Source: Rhynchosporium graminicola (lineage: Eukaryota > Ascomycota > Leotiomycetes > Helotiales > Ploettnerulaceae). From it: a stretch of 64,000 nt of DNA. Under the pieces are notes generated by a model, which saw only the letters and a list, made by a program, of their open reading frames with translations, did not search any database and was not told the DNA's origin. Position numbers and translations under genes: made by a program. The stretch spans positions 2,331,051-2,395,050 of the forward strand of contig FJUW01000007.1 of assembly GCA_900074885.1 (NCBI GenBank), in the 5' to 3' direction. This document shows positions 1-11,365 of this stretch, one piece after another (the first letter of the stretch is position 1; each line of letters starts with the position of its first letter).

Positions 1-512
1 CTTCGTCTAAAACAAGTGAGCGAACAGGTGAATCAGACTAGACAAGGCTTGATGTTTACCTGAGCCAAATGCACCTGATTTTTCTGGTATCCGCCTTCAA
101 CTGCAGAGGAAAGGAGGCAGCTTATGAACAGTTGTGATTTATGACAAGTGTTTCATTTGCAGACTTACAGTGGCACTAGTACAGCCTCCCTTCCCAGATC
201 CTCTCCTATTCTCCAGCTTGTGCAACGCAATTTCCGTCTACCTGTCCCTCTGATCTCTGGGATCTTAGGTCAGAACATAACCCAGATCCCTCACACAAAA
301 CGCCAGGTACTGTGACATCATCCTGCTCACTGCGTGGAAAAGACCGAGTAGCTTATCAGGCTTTGAGAAGAGCTTCTTTAGTAGCTATTTCTATACTGTG
401 TTGACCAGCTATCCGAAACTGGTGAAGATAATGCCGAATTATAGTACTTGTGCTCCCCACAGTCAAAACACGAGCAATCATCTTCGTGACTAGCACTAGA
501 CTGTTTTCTATA
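1..512. other. Left-edge noncoding stretch
   Basis: No reading frame of useful length and no recognisable RNA or repeat. It lies 3' of the coiled-coil gene and probably contains its terminator and the flank of a gene outside the window. Confidence 0.5.
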
Positions 513-1751
513 TTAGCAAAGAAAATCTGAAACATCCTTTATTAGGCTTACCAAGTGGTCTGAATGTTTTCCTCTTTCGCTTTGCATATCTCCAATATCA
601 GCAGCTTCCTTTTCCAACTCCGCTACACTCTCGCAAAACCTTGCAGCTCCTTCAAAGCGTCTTTTACCCACCTGGAATTTCGCAATCACTGTGTCGATTT
701 CGCGTAGTGTAGAGTAAGCCTCGCGCATACTGTTGGTATTGTTGCTTCGCTTTGGGATCCTCAGGACTTGGTCTTTTAGGATCTTGAATTTCTCTTTATA
801 CGCAACGTAAGAGTTGTAGCGTTTTGGACTTGTGCCATAGATATGAGCAAAGTGTCTCTCATCTCTTTCCTCGAACTTTGGGTAGGCTTCGAAGACAGCG
901 TAATCAGCTTCGACATTGTCCGAATGCGCTGCTGTATTGCCGTGCCTTATAGTATATTTTATGGCACTGCCTTCCCCAAAAGCCTGCTTACAGACAGTAG
1001 CCATGTATCGTAGGCGAATTGCAGTCCCGATCGCTACGAGAGGCTTTGCGTTGTTTCGATCATCAATCAGCCTTGCAACCTCTTGCTCAAGATTTTTTAT
1101 CTGGTTGTTTTTATCATGCCCCCATGAAACAGTATCCAACTCTGCCTGATCCTTCTGCACAGTCATATCTGCCAATTTCAATTTGAGGGTTGCAAGTTCC
1201 GCCTTTGAAGCTATGAGTTCGGTCTCCTTGCTCTGAGACTCCTCGGAGTCTTGGGCGCATCTCAGAGCAATGATACGGACTACTTCCATATGCTGTTGGG
1301 CCTCAGACTTGTGCTTCTGAAGAGACTTTCGGAGAGCGTTATTGAGGGCCTTAAGCCAAGTGACTGTTGTTGTGCTTTCCATTGCCGTCTCTGAGGCTGA
1401 CTGGTTGTCCACCTTCAGTATCTCATTTGTAGATCTAATTTGTTTAATTTCCTGCATGCGAGCTTGAAGCTCCTTCTCGTACTTTGTAGTCAAGTCGAGA
1501 TGCTGTCTCTTCATGCCCTCGTCATGCTCCACATTCCATCTCCTTTCTCCGTCTGTTCGATCAAGATCATAGCACTGCCGGTGCAATTCTACCATCTCGC
1601 TATGTATCTGTGAGTGTAACCTCATACGCATGAAGACCTCTGGGGATGTGCCCTCAGCAGTTTGTAATAATAATACTCTCAGGGAATCAGCTCTCTTTGT
1701 GAGGCTCTCCCGGCGAGTCTCGTAAACCTTGTCATGGTCGATGGGAGGCAT
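513..1751 (-). CDS. Coiled-coil protein of unknown function
   Basis: Single-exon frame of 412 codons read from the ATG at 1751; the frame stays open three codons further upstream but only to a TTG. The protein is rich in Glu, Lys, Gln and Leu and looks largely helical. Heptad-like stretches run from about residue 15 to 150 and again from about 170 to 235 (K/E/L-rich, for example KLKLADMTVQKDQAELD). The C-terminal third is more mixed, with a tyrosine-rich patch near residue 300 and another charged helix near the end. No signal peptide, membrane segment or catalytic motif is visible. I do not recognise the family. It stands alone beside AT-rich DNA and broken patatin and HET genes, so it is probably an accessory, lineage-restricted gene. 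The long intact frame argues that it is real; transcription is unproven. Confidence 0.6.
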   Translation of the reverse strand: MPPIDHDKVYETRRESLTKRADSLRVLLLQTAEGTSPEVFMRMRLHSQIHSEMVELHRQCYDLDRTDGERRWNVEHDEGMKRQHLDLTTKYEKELQARMQEIKQIRSTNEILKVDNQSASETAMESTTTVTWLKALNNALRKSLQKHKSEAQQHMEVVRIIALRCAQDSEESQSKETELIASKAELATLKLKLADMTVQKDQAELDTVSWGHDKNNQIKNLEQEVARLIDDRNNAKPLVAIGTAIRLRYMATVCKQAFGEGSAIKYTIRHGNTAAHSDNVEADYAVFEAYPKFEERDERHFAHIYGTSPKRYNSYVAYKEKFKILKDQVLRIPKRSNNTNSMREAYSTLREIDTVIAKFQVGKRRFEGAARFCESVAELEKEAADIGDMQSERGKHSDHLVSLIKDVSDFLC

Positions 1752-4282
1752 TGGATCCAAGAGGCCTTGAGAATCTGGTATCTGGTATCTGAGTCGTAGA
1801 GTACGATCGGGAGGAATTCGTAGTCAAAACCGTGTTCGTTCCAACTTCAACTTTCTGTGACACTATTGACGCGCTTGAATTGGACTCACAAACGTAGTCT
1901 TTTGTCTTGGATCCGGGAATTTCTGTTTCGTTGCTGTGGATTATCGAGTGATTATTGGAAGCATTTTGTTATGCAAGAGATGGGGGTTTATTTGTCATTT
2001 TGTGGTTATCGGATGATGAGAAGATTTGGGGTTCGAAGAGGAAGATGACGCTGCGGCTGCTCGAAAGGTGAGAGTGTCAATATGACATCGCACTAGTGAA
2101 ATCGAAGCGAGTCTCAGCCCCACCAGAGACTCTGAGCTGTCGCAAATCTTATTGCAAGCTAAACCGACTGCTTTGTTGCTTATGAGGATTATATGTATAT
2201 CGCGAATTTTTCACATTCGTAACTAGTAGGGGGTTAATTCTCCTTATGAAGGTCCCTAGGCATTTTCGTAACTTGGACTCCCCCTTTATTCATGGTCAGA
2301 AAACAATTTCGTGACACTATAATAGTACCTTCATGTCTCAGTTGATGAAATTGAAACATAAATATACTAGATTATGGGGTCAGCTTAAATTTCATAGAAT
2401 ACGATATAGCCAAGTCTTCTATATAGGACCTTCCGCTCTACTGAAGCAAAGATAGAAAGGGAGACTGGGGGCAAGTGAGAGATCTACAGCTATCAGAGCC
2501 TAGAGCCTCCGTTATTATAGGTCAAATATACGCTAAGCCTTACTATTACACTGCCTGCAAGCAGGCATCCATATTGTGAATGTTTGCCAGATGCAGCTAG
2601 CTATACTGCAGTATACCAAATACTAATCAAACTTCATAATATGCTGATCTTGAATTTTTTTGCTTGAATTTATCTAGCGTATTTTATTGAAAATAATAAG
2701 AATTAACTTATATTCGGAACATGATCAATTTGCTTTGCTAGCAATAAAATTAACTACCTATGGTAACAAAGACGTAAGTATAACCTTGACAATCAGCTAA
2801 GATCATGGGAAATCTTCGGGACATTGATATCGGATCGTCGATAAGACTAGATATATAATTTAGGTTGCTGTGATAGTGTAGAAATTATAGACCTGATGTT
2901 CGGTATGCAAGTAGCCATAAACACGAGGTTTAAGGAAAGGCCAGTAAGGAGAACGTAATTTGCGATGTCGTTTTTCGGGTACTATTGTCTCACTTAATTA
3001 ATTCTTATGACGAACTGACCACTATTACAGAAGCTATATTAGAGTTGATAGGTTATCCTTTGGTGTCTATGGAGTATGGATTTCAATGCTACAAACTACA
3101 AACTATAAATTACGCGAAGCTCACTAAAACTTTTGTTCTTTTAAACAGCCTAACAATAGGAAAAGCATCTATCAGTCTTGTAGCACTCTCTCTTTTGTGT
3201 ACTATGCTAATTTTCACAACGTGGCTTATATTGCTGGAAAAAGCACGAGTGTTTTACATACGGACTCATAGAATACGAGCTTTTTTTGCAAGTCGTCTTC
3301 TCGTTAATGCATATTGAGTGAATAGATAATTTCCCTGGTTATGACACGTCTGGGACAATTGCCAACGTCGCTCTAGATGCAGGACAGCGTTCTAGTTGTT
3401 AGTGAGAGACCTACTGCGTATATTACCCATACTCTGGAGCTAGCAAGGACATAGAAATTTGTGTAAAGGAAAGGACTTTAGGGCATATTGAAATTTAGGC
3501 CGGAGTTCTAGAGAGATGTTTGCCCCAGGTAATCGGTTAGGAAAACGCCTAGTCGAGGCGAATTGACGTGAAAGACATCTTGCCTTTGATGAGCTGGCGA
3601 TAGTATGCACTAAACTGGAGTACGTGGATATTGAGACTCCTTCAAGGTTCCTTCTTCTATCAATTCCTGTACTTCAAAGCTCTGCTCAGACGTAATGTTC
3701 TCTGCTTCATAGAATTTGCAGATTTTCTCGATAATAATTAAAAATTTGGATAGCTTTTCCCTGGAATTTTCCAGAACAAGTGTGTCAGACCTTTGAAAGA
3801 AATTTCCAGTCACGAGAATGTCTTGATCTAATATTTGAGCTTTCAAAATCATTGACTGCCTTTCACAAATCTCTATGAGCATTTCATTCCCACATATTTA
3901 AATCCGCCAGGCACAGCCAATCACACAAGGACTCAACCTGGACGAAACTGGACGTATATTGCAACCCATGTAAATAGTGCTTTTACTCTTTAGGCTTAGC
4001 CGGATTGTCCGACATCCAACATGCTCAGTTCTGAACCCCACTTTATAAACGTCTTAGGACGTCAGTGACCCAGAAGAAGGTTTAAGGTCTGCGGCATTCT
4101 TTGTAGAGCTAAGAGTATCGATTTATTATTTTCGTAGAGAACTGTTTGGGTGTCGTCAAATCCATCGCCATGTCCGGGTTTAGTGGAGAGTCGACCAAGC
4201 TGAGCAAGGCTGCGGGTCTGCCCACACAAGATTCAGTATATACTTGCGGCCTTTGCTTGTTATCTCTGGGTAAGCACTTGAG
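1752..4282. other. AT-rich intergenic region with TTTCGTGACA motifs
   Basis: About 2.5 kb, visibly AT-rich from roughly 2180 to 3350. Three related short motifs occur at about 2215-2330 (ATTCGTAACTAG, TTTCGTAACTTGG, TTTCGTGACACTATAATAG). A plus-strand frame at 2985-3317 and a minus-strand frame at 3610-3882 (90 codons, true ATG) are the only ones of note. Neither resembles a known family, and I do not call them genes. The composition would fit an old mutated repeat, but no element could be recognised. Confidence 0.5.
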
Positions 4283-5509
4283 TGAATCTGTCATCCAGAT
4301 TTGAAATTCTAGCTTGTGGTTCTTTAGACGGGGCTCGAGTACGAGGACTATCAACGCTGATAATACTGCGCTATCTGATGGCCAACATCCATGACGGTCT
4401 TCCCCCTCACGAGAAGAGGAAGCCATACGAAGTATTCGATCTGATCGGAGGAACAAGTACCGGAGGACAGGGCCGTCCCTCATATTTTGCCACGTTATGA
4501 TGTGCTGATATTTGTGAAATCCGATAGGTTGATCGTCATTATGCTTCGTCGACTTAAGATGGATGTTAAGGTGTGTATTGATGCGTACGTCTCTATGTTC
4601 GAAGAAATTTTCAGCAAGAAAGTCCGTTATAAGGTGTCTGTTGGTGTACAAATACAATCGCAGTACGATTCGGAAATATTGCGTCGTTGCATTCTCAAGC
4701 TTTTGTGAGAATCTAGTAACATATCTGAATCAGATAAGAGAGAAATCAAGAGAGTCACTGATCTCTCTGGGTCTAAGAAATCGGCTCAAGCTCCATTCGA
4801 TGCTGCTTTTTCAAAGATACTTCTTGATGATGGGGTGAGCCGTGGCTGTCGCACGTATGTAATCGCGATTGATACTTACCAAGTTTTCAGCTGATAGTTG
4901 AGCAAGGTTTGTCTGTGCAACTACCTCCTACTAACAAAATACCAATCGTCTCGGAGATTATCCACGCTGTGATATAGGATCTTTAAAAAAAGACCACACT
5001 TATAGATGCAGCTTGTGCTACGTCCGCAGCTACGTCCTTTTTTGATGTGGTGGATACGTTGGATACTGGAGGTATCCTGTATCGTGTTGGAGGTTTTGGA
5101 GCGAACAACCCAGTCAACGAGGTGTGGATGGAAGCAAGACAGATCTGGATACAAGATGATTACGACGCTCTTCTAGATCCGCTCTTGAAATGCTTCATAT
5201 CTATCGGTACCGGAGAACTTAAGACAGAGAACATGAAAGAGAGCGTCAAGGGTTTCATTGATACGCTAGCCAACATGCTCACACAAATAAGGCGCTCCGG
5301 AAAAGACTTTGAGTCGGAGCACCCAAATCTGACAAAATTGGATGGAACCTAGCGATACTTTCGATTCATTGTCGATCAAGGGTGTCAAAATGTCGGACTT
5401 GAGGAGTACAAAAAGAGAACGATGATAGAAGTTGCTACCGAGAATTATATGGAGCATCCAGAAAGGCAGAGAATAGCCACACTGTGCGCTAAAAATCTTC
5501 GGACTTAGA
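4283..5509 (+). pseudogene. Patatin-like phospholipase, decayed
   Basis: Pieces of a patatin domain occur in order but in broken frames. The oxyanion-hole motif at about 4327 reads DGARVRG where the family has DGGGVRG. The nucleophile elbow GGTSTGG is at about 4445-4465. A region starting LIVIMLRRLKMD follows at about 4530-4690. The second half of the domain is at 5010-5350, with SIGTG near 5205. The catalytic-Asp block, normally DGG(A/L)GANNPV, reads VGGFGANNPV, so Asp is replaced by Val (codon 5086-5088). An in-frame TAG at 5350-5352 interrupts the coding sequence, after which family-like sequence (VGLEEYKKRTMIEVATENYM) continues to a stop at 5509. The intron expected after GTSTGG lacks a clear GT donor. 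Fungal proteins of this class are membrane-lipid hydrolases, often the effector part of NLR-like receptors; no NACHT or repeat domain follows here. With Asp lost, the frame broken and a nonsense codon, this copy cannot make an active enzyme. Confidence 0.8.
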
Positions 5510-5790
5510 CAAGTGTGTCTCTGCCCCAAGAAATGTTAGAGCCGGATTTTTCTTAGAGTATCGAAGGGCTGATTTCTATATCAGAGCACGCGGGTGCACG
5601 TTTTGAGGAGGAATTAAAGGTGCGGGTTTCTCACCTGAGTCAAAAGCTGAAAGCACTTAGGAGGGATGTAGTGTTAACGTTCTGTGAATACACATTTTAG
5701 AAGTTGGGCGTACTAGATCATCTCCAAAAGGACCAAATCTTCAAGTAGCTTGCGTTGCCTCAATCATTAAACGATCACAGATACAGCTAC

Positions 5791-6601
5791 ATGCGTCTAG
5801 AGACTTCAGCCAAAGCTTTTCGATTGTTTCTTCTTCTACCAGCTAATACATGGAACGAATCGCTGGTAGACCGACTACAGGATATAGAACTATATAATAC
5901 ACCACATTACACAGCGCTTTCATACGCTTGGGGCAACTCGGATGTTGTGGCCACAATCATTCTCGAAGGCTACACAATATGGATTCCCAAAAATCTTGAA
6001 GCAGCATTGCAATATTTGCAACGATACAATGGGCGTGGGCCGCGTGTACGTTGGTTAGACGCAATTTGCATCAATCAGCAAGATCTAGAAGAAAGATCTC
6101 ATCAAGCCACCCTAAGCTACATAAAAATCACGAGAGCATGGGAGGAGTTTACTTCGGATTCCGATCCAAAGTAGCTCCTCTAAGTCGCCGAGACTTGATG
6201 AGAATTTTTGGAGAACAGTCCTAGCGGATCAGCAGCGACTTGCGTTCGGGTATGCTCAGAGGATAGAGAAGTCTCAGCAAGACACGAGTTCATTTTCAGA
6301 GATCTTCCAAACCACCGATCGCTCATATCTCGAAAATCGGACATTCTTTGTTTCGTCAGAAGGCTTGATTGGTCTTTGCCCGCGAGTTAGTGAGCCTGAG
6401 GACTGGATTGTCCTTCTCAGAGGCGGGAGGACTCCCTTCATTCTCCGGCACTCATCAGGAACGCGTTATAGATTGATTGGTGAAGCGTAAGTCCCAAAGA
6501 ATCTCAGACATCCTATGCTAAAGACCATTAGTTATGTACAAGTTGTCATGGATGGGGAGGCTTGGGACGAGGCACTAGAATCGGAGATTTGCTTGGAGTG
6601 A
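5791..6601 (+). pseudogene. HET-domain gene with internal deletion
   Basis: The 5' part (ATG 5791 to stop 6174) encodes the start of a heterokaryon-incompatibility (HET) domain. It has the LLPANTW segment, the hallmark YTALSYAWG, and VRWLDAICINQQDLEERSHQ, after which family similarity stops. From 6194, in another frame, comes typical HET C-terminal sequence: ENFWRTVLAD, then FFVSSEGLIGLCP, GGRTPFILR and YRLIGEA. A 45-bp GT-AG intron at 6487-6531 restores the reading to YVQVVMDGEAW and a stop at 6599-6601. Family members usually have several hundred residues between these parts, so the centre appears deleted with a frame change. The intact 3' intron shows the end was a normal gene recently. 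HET proteins trigger cell death in non-self recognition; whether the 128-residue N-terminal piece is made is unknown. Confidence 0.75.
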
Positions 6602-9600
6602 TCGTACACAGTGTTTGAAAGAGGTATGGGCGGATAAACATAGCGTTGAAAACGGCGATGTAGGCGACTCGTGGATTCACACTGATTTATGCAGCCATGT
6701 ACGCACATTTTGCACAGAAGGTGTCGTCCTTAACGAGCAGTGAAATGCTTCCCAGGATAGCGAAATGCCTTGTTGGTGCGCCTAAATCTCTAAATCCTGC
6801 AATGATTTGGCAGATTTTGATCTCGCATCTTGACGGTATTGTTGTAGGATGCACTACTGGACGGTCGGTCACTTTTCCTTGGGGCACGCTATTTCCTACC
6901 ATCTGGGTCGGAGCATTCTGGGGGAGGACGGACGGAGCTGGAATGTGTAAGTAGAGATCTTGTTATAAGAAAGACCGAGGATTAACATTTGCTGATCTTC
7001 GAAGTATTTTTCCTGATTTGCTTCTCCCAGATGTCATCTAAGTCAATCTCGGAGGTGATGGAGCCATAGACATCTCGAGCCTCCCAATATCAAATTGTAG
7101 CTCAGCGTCTTTGATCTCAATAAAGACTGTCTGATCACTGAGAGCACTACAGAAGGAGAAGTCGACAATGAAAATCGGTGACGGCCCAACTATATAATCG
7201 ACACATGAGCTCCAGCTGAAGGCTTGATTCTTCTCGAAAACCCTTTTTCTGTATCACCTCATTGGTGCAAGTTGCCAGCGTGAACGCCGTCAGCAATTCT
7301 GTAGTGTATTAGACGGAGCTTCAGCTTTCAAGCCACTTTCGTGTTGTCCACCCACATAGTATCATTCTACAAGGCTGCATTTGCGCGTAAATTGATGTTG
7401 GAGAGGTATCTTAATCCCGAGAGCCTGAGGTAAAGCTCTCTATTCGAGCTTGCATGCTGCATCGTTGGTGCCACCTGCTATTATCATGAAGTTTTCTGTT
7501 ATTCATCGTTAACATTCACTAACTGAGTACGTATTTGACTCGGAGTCACAACGTCTCTGTTGCTTACGGGGTATGGTGCTGACGACTCCATCTGATTTAC
7601 AGCATGTTGTAGTTTGGGCCATGGCCAAAATTCAACGGGTGTGACAGGACCCAGCCATTTGATATATGAGTATTTTGGGAAGACGGCTCATTTCTGGCTG
7701 CGTTATGAGATAAACGTCTGGGTATACCGAGAGAACAAATTCCTGCAAAGGTCTGAAGTGGTAGTCATCACATTCATCGAGTCTTGGCCAAAGCTGCATA
7801 AACGGAGGGAAGCGTGCTAATTTGTAGCAAAAATTGAGAGTGTCTTACCTCAAGACTTTCATTAGTTTCGAGACACTCGACGCACTTTGCTTTATCTCAT
7901 ACCAGCCGCATCGATTTACACTGAGCCTCATCCCACAACTCTCCTTGGATGGCACTATAGCCATAAGCCTCGCAAGTATCATACCAATCTTCTCCCTTCT
8001 CTCTTGACACAACAGGGATCAGTCCTTCTCTCCTGTTACAAGAGCAATTGAACCCTCTTCAAGGCGCGCCACCACACGCCTTCCAGACGTTACTCACAAT
8101 TCCTCGCGAAACACTGTACTGGAATGATTTATTTCCTCAAAGTCATAATCAAAATCATCGAACAAATAACCTGCACAGAAGCTGAAGCATCGGATCTAGA
8201 AAGGGTAGTAGAGGCCAGAAGAGGGGCTCGCTAACTGGTATTTGATAGACTAAGCTTGGGTATCTCAAAAATGCAACCTACGTTGGACAAAATCGATTTT
8301 CGTAATCAATCGAAGATTTCTCTCCTGAGACTCTAAAGAAAGCCAGACCACATCTTTGCCTTGAAAAGGCAATATAGAATTGCCACAGATCATGTTCTGC
8401 TAGAAGGCTCATAACGAGTCTGCCCTGCTTCTCAGTACATTTTCACACGATCATGTCCCGACAGTCAACACATATACGGCTGATTACTGCTTACGGTCTC
8501 GAAATTATGCTTATTGGACCCATCTTATCATTCGGCTGTTGTTACGTGCCGTCTGTTTTTGATCCAGCGGCTTCCAGCCATACGTTTTCCAAAGGATGGC
8601 AGGTCAAAGAGCAAGACTATCAACACCAGGTAGATGGTCTCAGGTCTAAATGGCGTCGAGAGATGCTCTCGTCATTAGCTTTGGTCCAACCAGGCACCTA
8701 AGACGGAAGCTTAAGCTGTCGTGAAATTAGTCTTCGTACTCGCTTATCTATGGTTGGAAGAGCATACTTTGTTTGGCTAACGACTTCCCTTTTAAGTCTT
8801 ATAAATTTCCAATTCGTGCTTTGAGAAATCATGCATATTGGAACTGTCCAGTAAGGTAAGCCAGTTGGGTTATCGTAGTTCGATATCAGGAGATCTGAAT
8901 ATCGAGAAGATTGAAAAAGTCCATTTAGTGCAAATATCTTGTCGTGCAGATCAGTAGCCTGGTAGCAATCCGTAAAGAAACGTCTTCACTGGTATCAAGC
9001 GGCATCTGAGTCTATTGAAGAAATACCTGTATGCCAACAAACTGTACTTAGGTACTTAGGTGTAGGTATAAAAATAGTAGAAAGTCTCCAACCGTTAAAC
9101 GAAGTTTGGGAATGCCAAGAGATTTCTTCAAGCCAGCTACTTCCATTTTAGCCACATCACGCTACAATACGTAGCGCCACAGCACAGCTCATTAGCGCCT
9201 TCGACTGCGTATCCCGACATCTGCCCAGCCCTTGATTCATGTCTAACACAAGTAGCGACAACATGCCGAGGATTGCCCAGCTTCATATTTCACAATATCA
9301 CAACTGCTGTTATCGATCTCGGTCTTGGTCCTATCCTACCAAAATCCCGGGGAGACCATCCGTGTGCGCCGCGTCAGACGTCGCATCCAATCCAATCATA
9401 TCTTACTGATCTTCGACGACCAAGTGGCAGCAGCAGCTAAGCCTTGCATGCTGTACTGGACCGCTGGGATTACCACGAGGCTGAGCTATGTCTCGTGGAT
9501 CGAACGGTTCGGCCAACCACGAAAGATCACTGGAGGATCTATCAAGTGATAGGGGAATGGCCTACGATCATGCTAGTATGCAGCGAGTTGCTGAAGGCGC

Positions 9601-9882
9601 AGTAAATTAAGCTGTTGGTGTTGGCACAACTTGGCGGATAGCTCAGCTGAACGAGGTGGGTTGATAAGTATATATGACAGCAAATTCCTATAAAATTCCT
9701 TTGTCTTTTCTTTGTCTCATACTACTCATTCTACGGACAAGAATTGAAGTTTTCCTTCCATTCTCTGTGGATCACTGTGGCCGTTTAGCTGAAAGCATCA
9801 CCCCTTAACACCACAACCGCAACTCACCAACCCATACACTGCGAAACACCAAGCCAGGGAATATTCAAACGCAACCGCAATC
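6602..9882. other. Gene-poor stretch, no recognisable gene
   Basis: About 3.3 kb. Short frames occur (for example minus 6687-6902, plus 7614-7820, 8453-8701 and 9325-9549), but none has known motifs, splice signals joining it to others, or a convincing start. The segment may hold more decayed accessory sequence like the two pseudogenes to its left. The last 300 bp form the promoter side of the LURP-one-related gene. Confidence 0.5.
9667..9676 (+). promoter_or_regulatory. Possible TATA element of the LURP-one-related gene
   Basis: The sequence AGTATATATGAC lies about 210 bp upstream of the ATG at 9883, in an otherwise noncoding, pyrimidine-rich leader. Position and sequence fit a TATA box, but fungal promoters often lack one and no transcription start is known. 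Confidence 0.3.
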
Positions 9883-10672
9883 ATGTCTCGCATCAATCTC
9901 CCACCTATTCAGCCAGCGTTAGGCGTAAATCCCGCCTACTGCGTCAACAAACAAACCACCCTCGTGATGAAGGAGAAAGTCTGGTACTTACCTCTCCAAC
10001 CCTGGCCCCCCTCTCATCTGCTTCATCCCCTCTCCCAGAATTGCAAACCTCTCAGACTCCAACTAATAGCCACCAGGTCACTCTCAGGCGACACATTTCA
10101 CATAGTGGACGAAAATAACCACGAAGTCGTGCAATGCCGCGGGCAGACCTTCTCCATCTCCGATCGCAAACAATTTGCCTCTTCGACCGGCCAACCTCTT
10201 TTCAGCCTCCGCACAAGGTTATTGAGGCTACACAAGAGTTTCTATGCCGAGGGAGCCAACGGACAGGTTTTGTTTGAGGTTAAGGGCAAGTTCAGTATTG
10301 GGAGCAGTAAGATGGTCGCTACATTTGCGAACGCTAGCACGAAGCAGAACATTGAGTGAGTCTTGCATTTCCCAATCCCTATCCCTTCGGCATTCCTCTC
10401 CCAAACCACTCTCCGAATTTCAACCCTTCACAAAACAAGGACTAAACTAACCCATCGCCAGACTCCTAATCAAAGGCGATTGGTTCGACCGTAGCGCATC
10501 CATAACAATGGGCAACATCGTCGTAGCGCAGATATCACGAAGTTATTTCAACATGAGAGAAATCTTCGGAGGTCAGCAGACTTATTACGTGACTGTGGCC
10601 CCTGGAGTGGATCTCGCACTTATAGCAGCGATATGTGTTTGTTTGGATGAGAGGGAAAATGAGAAGAAGTAG
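9883..10672 (+). CDS. LURP-one-related (LOR, tubby-like fold) protein
   Basis: Three exons, 9883-9983, 10077-10355 and 10462-10672, give a 196-residue protein with frame kept at both junctions. Intron 1 is 93 bp and is needed to join KEKVW to SLSGDTFHIVD; reading through it gives an unlikely proline-rich insert. The protein matches the LOR family along its length. It has TLVMKEKVWSLSGDTF near residue 25, FSIGSSKM around residue 110, KGDWFDRSA in the third exon, and the characteristic C-terminal YYVTVAPGVDLALIAAICVC. LOR proteins have a 12-stranded barrel around a central hydrophobic helix like Tubby. Their biochemical role is unsettled; a membrane or lipid-linked function is suggested by fold only. 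The C-terminal helix is the buried helix of the fold, not necessarily a membrane anchor. No signal peptide is visible. Confidence 0.9.
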
Positions 10673-11365
10673 CTTGGCTGAGCAGAAGAAAAATGTGTGT
10701 GAAAGTAGGGGCAGTAAGGAGTACTAGATATGAGGCCATGTAAGGAATTCAGGCTCGATGGGGTGAAAGGATAGGGATCGGAGAGAAAGAAGTCCAGGTC
10801 GGACTCTCCAAATGTCTTCCTTTCGACGTTTATGTTTTATGATTAATGACTAGGCTGGTTCTCGAGACGGGTTGGCGAAAGGAAGGGTATTTGCGTTCGA
10901 TACCCTGTTTTTCAATAATTTGAATTAGCTATATGAAGAATCCATCGTTTAAAGCGCTACCTGTTTGCTTCCATCTAAGTCACACTCAGCCTCATTTAAA
11001 CTCAACCTCAGTTACGCGCGGGCTCACTCAGACCTACTCAGTATACGATTTTAGATGGTGGGTATGCATGATCCTTCCGGTTTCTGTAGTTGGCCAATGA
11101 AATGTATAGTACACCATCGATATATATTGTACAAAGAAGTAAGCAAAGCAAATGGGTATCTACCTAACGACCGATCTCCTCCTTCCGAACCAACACAGCA
11201 GCGCCTATTACACCTCCATCCATCCTTCCCATCCTCTCCGTTGTACTAAAAGCTCGTTCCAGGGTCCTGTATATCACAAATACCACACAATAACCAGATA
11301 CAAAAGCAACGCAAAGCACTCTCCACTTGAATTTTTCACTCTGTCTCTCCTCCAGGGCTCGCATG
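10673..11365. other. Intergenic between LOR and Swi5 genes
   Basis: Convergent intergenic space of about 690 bp. It carries the 3' ends of the plus-strand LOR gene and the minus-strand swi5 gene. The short frames at 11055-11249 and 11152-11415 lack support. Confidence 0.6.

Noticed and set aside
2985..3317. 110-codon plus-strand frame with hydrophobic segment
   Set aside because: AT-rich DNA gives Leu/Ile/Phe-rich chance frames; no ATG-supported homologue or neighbours.
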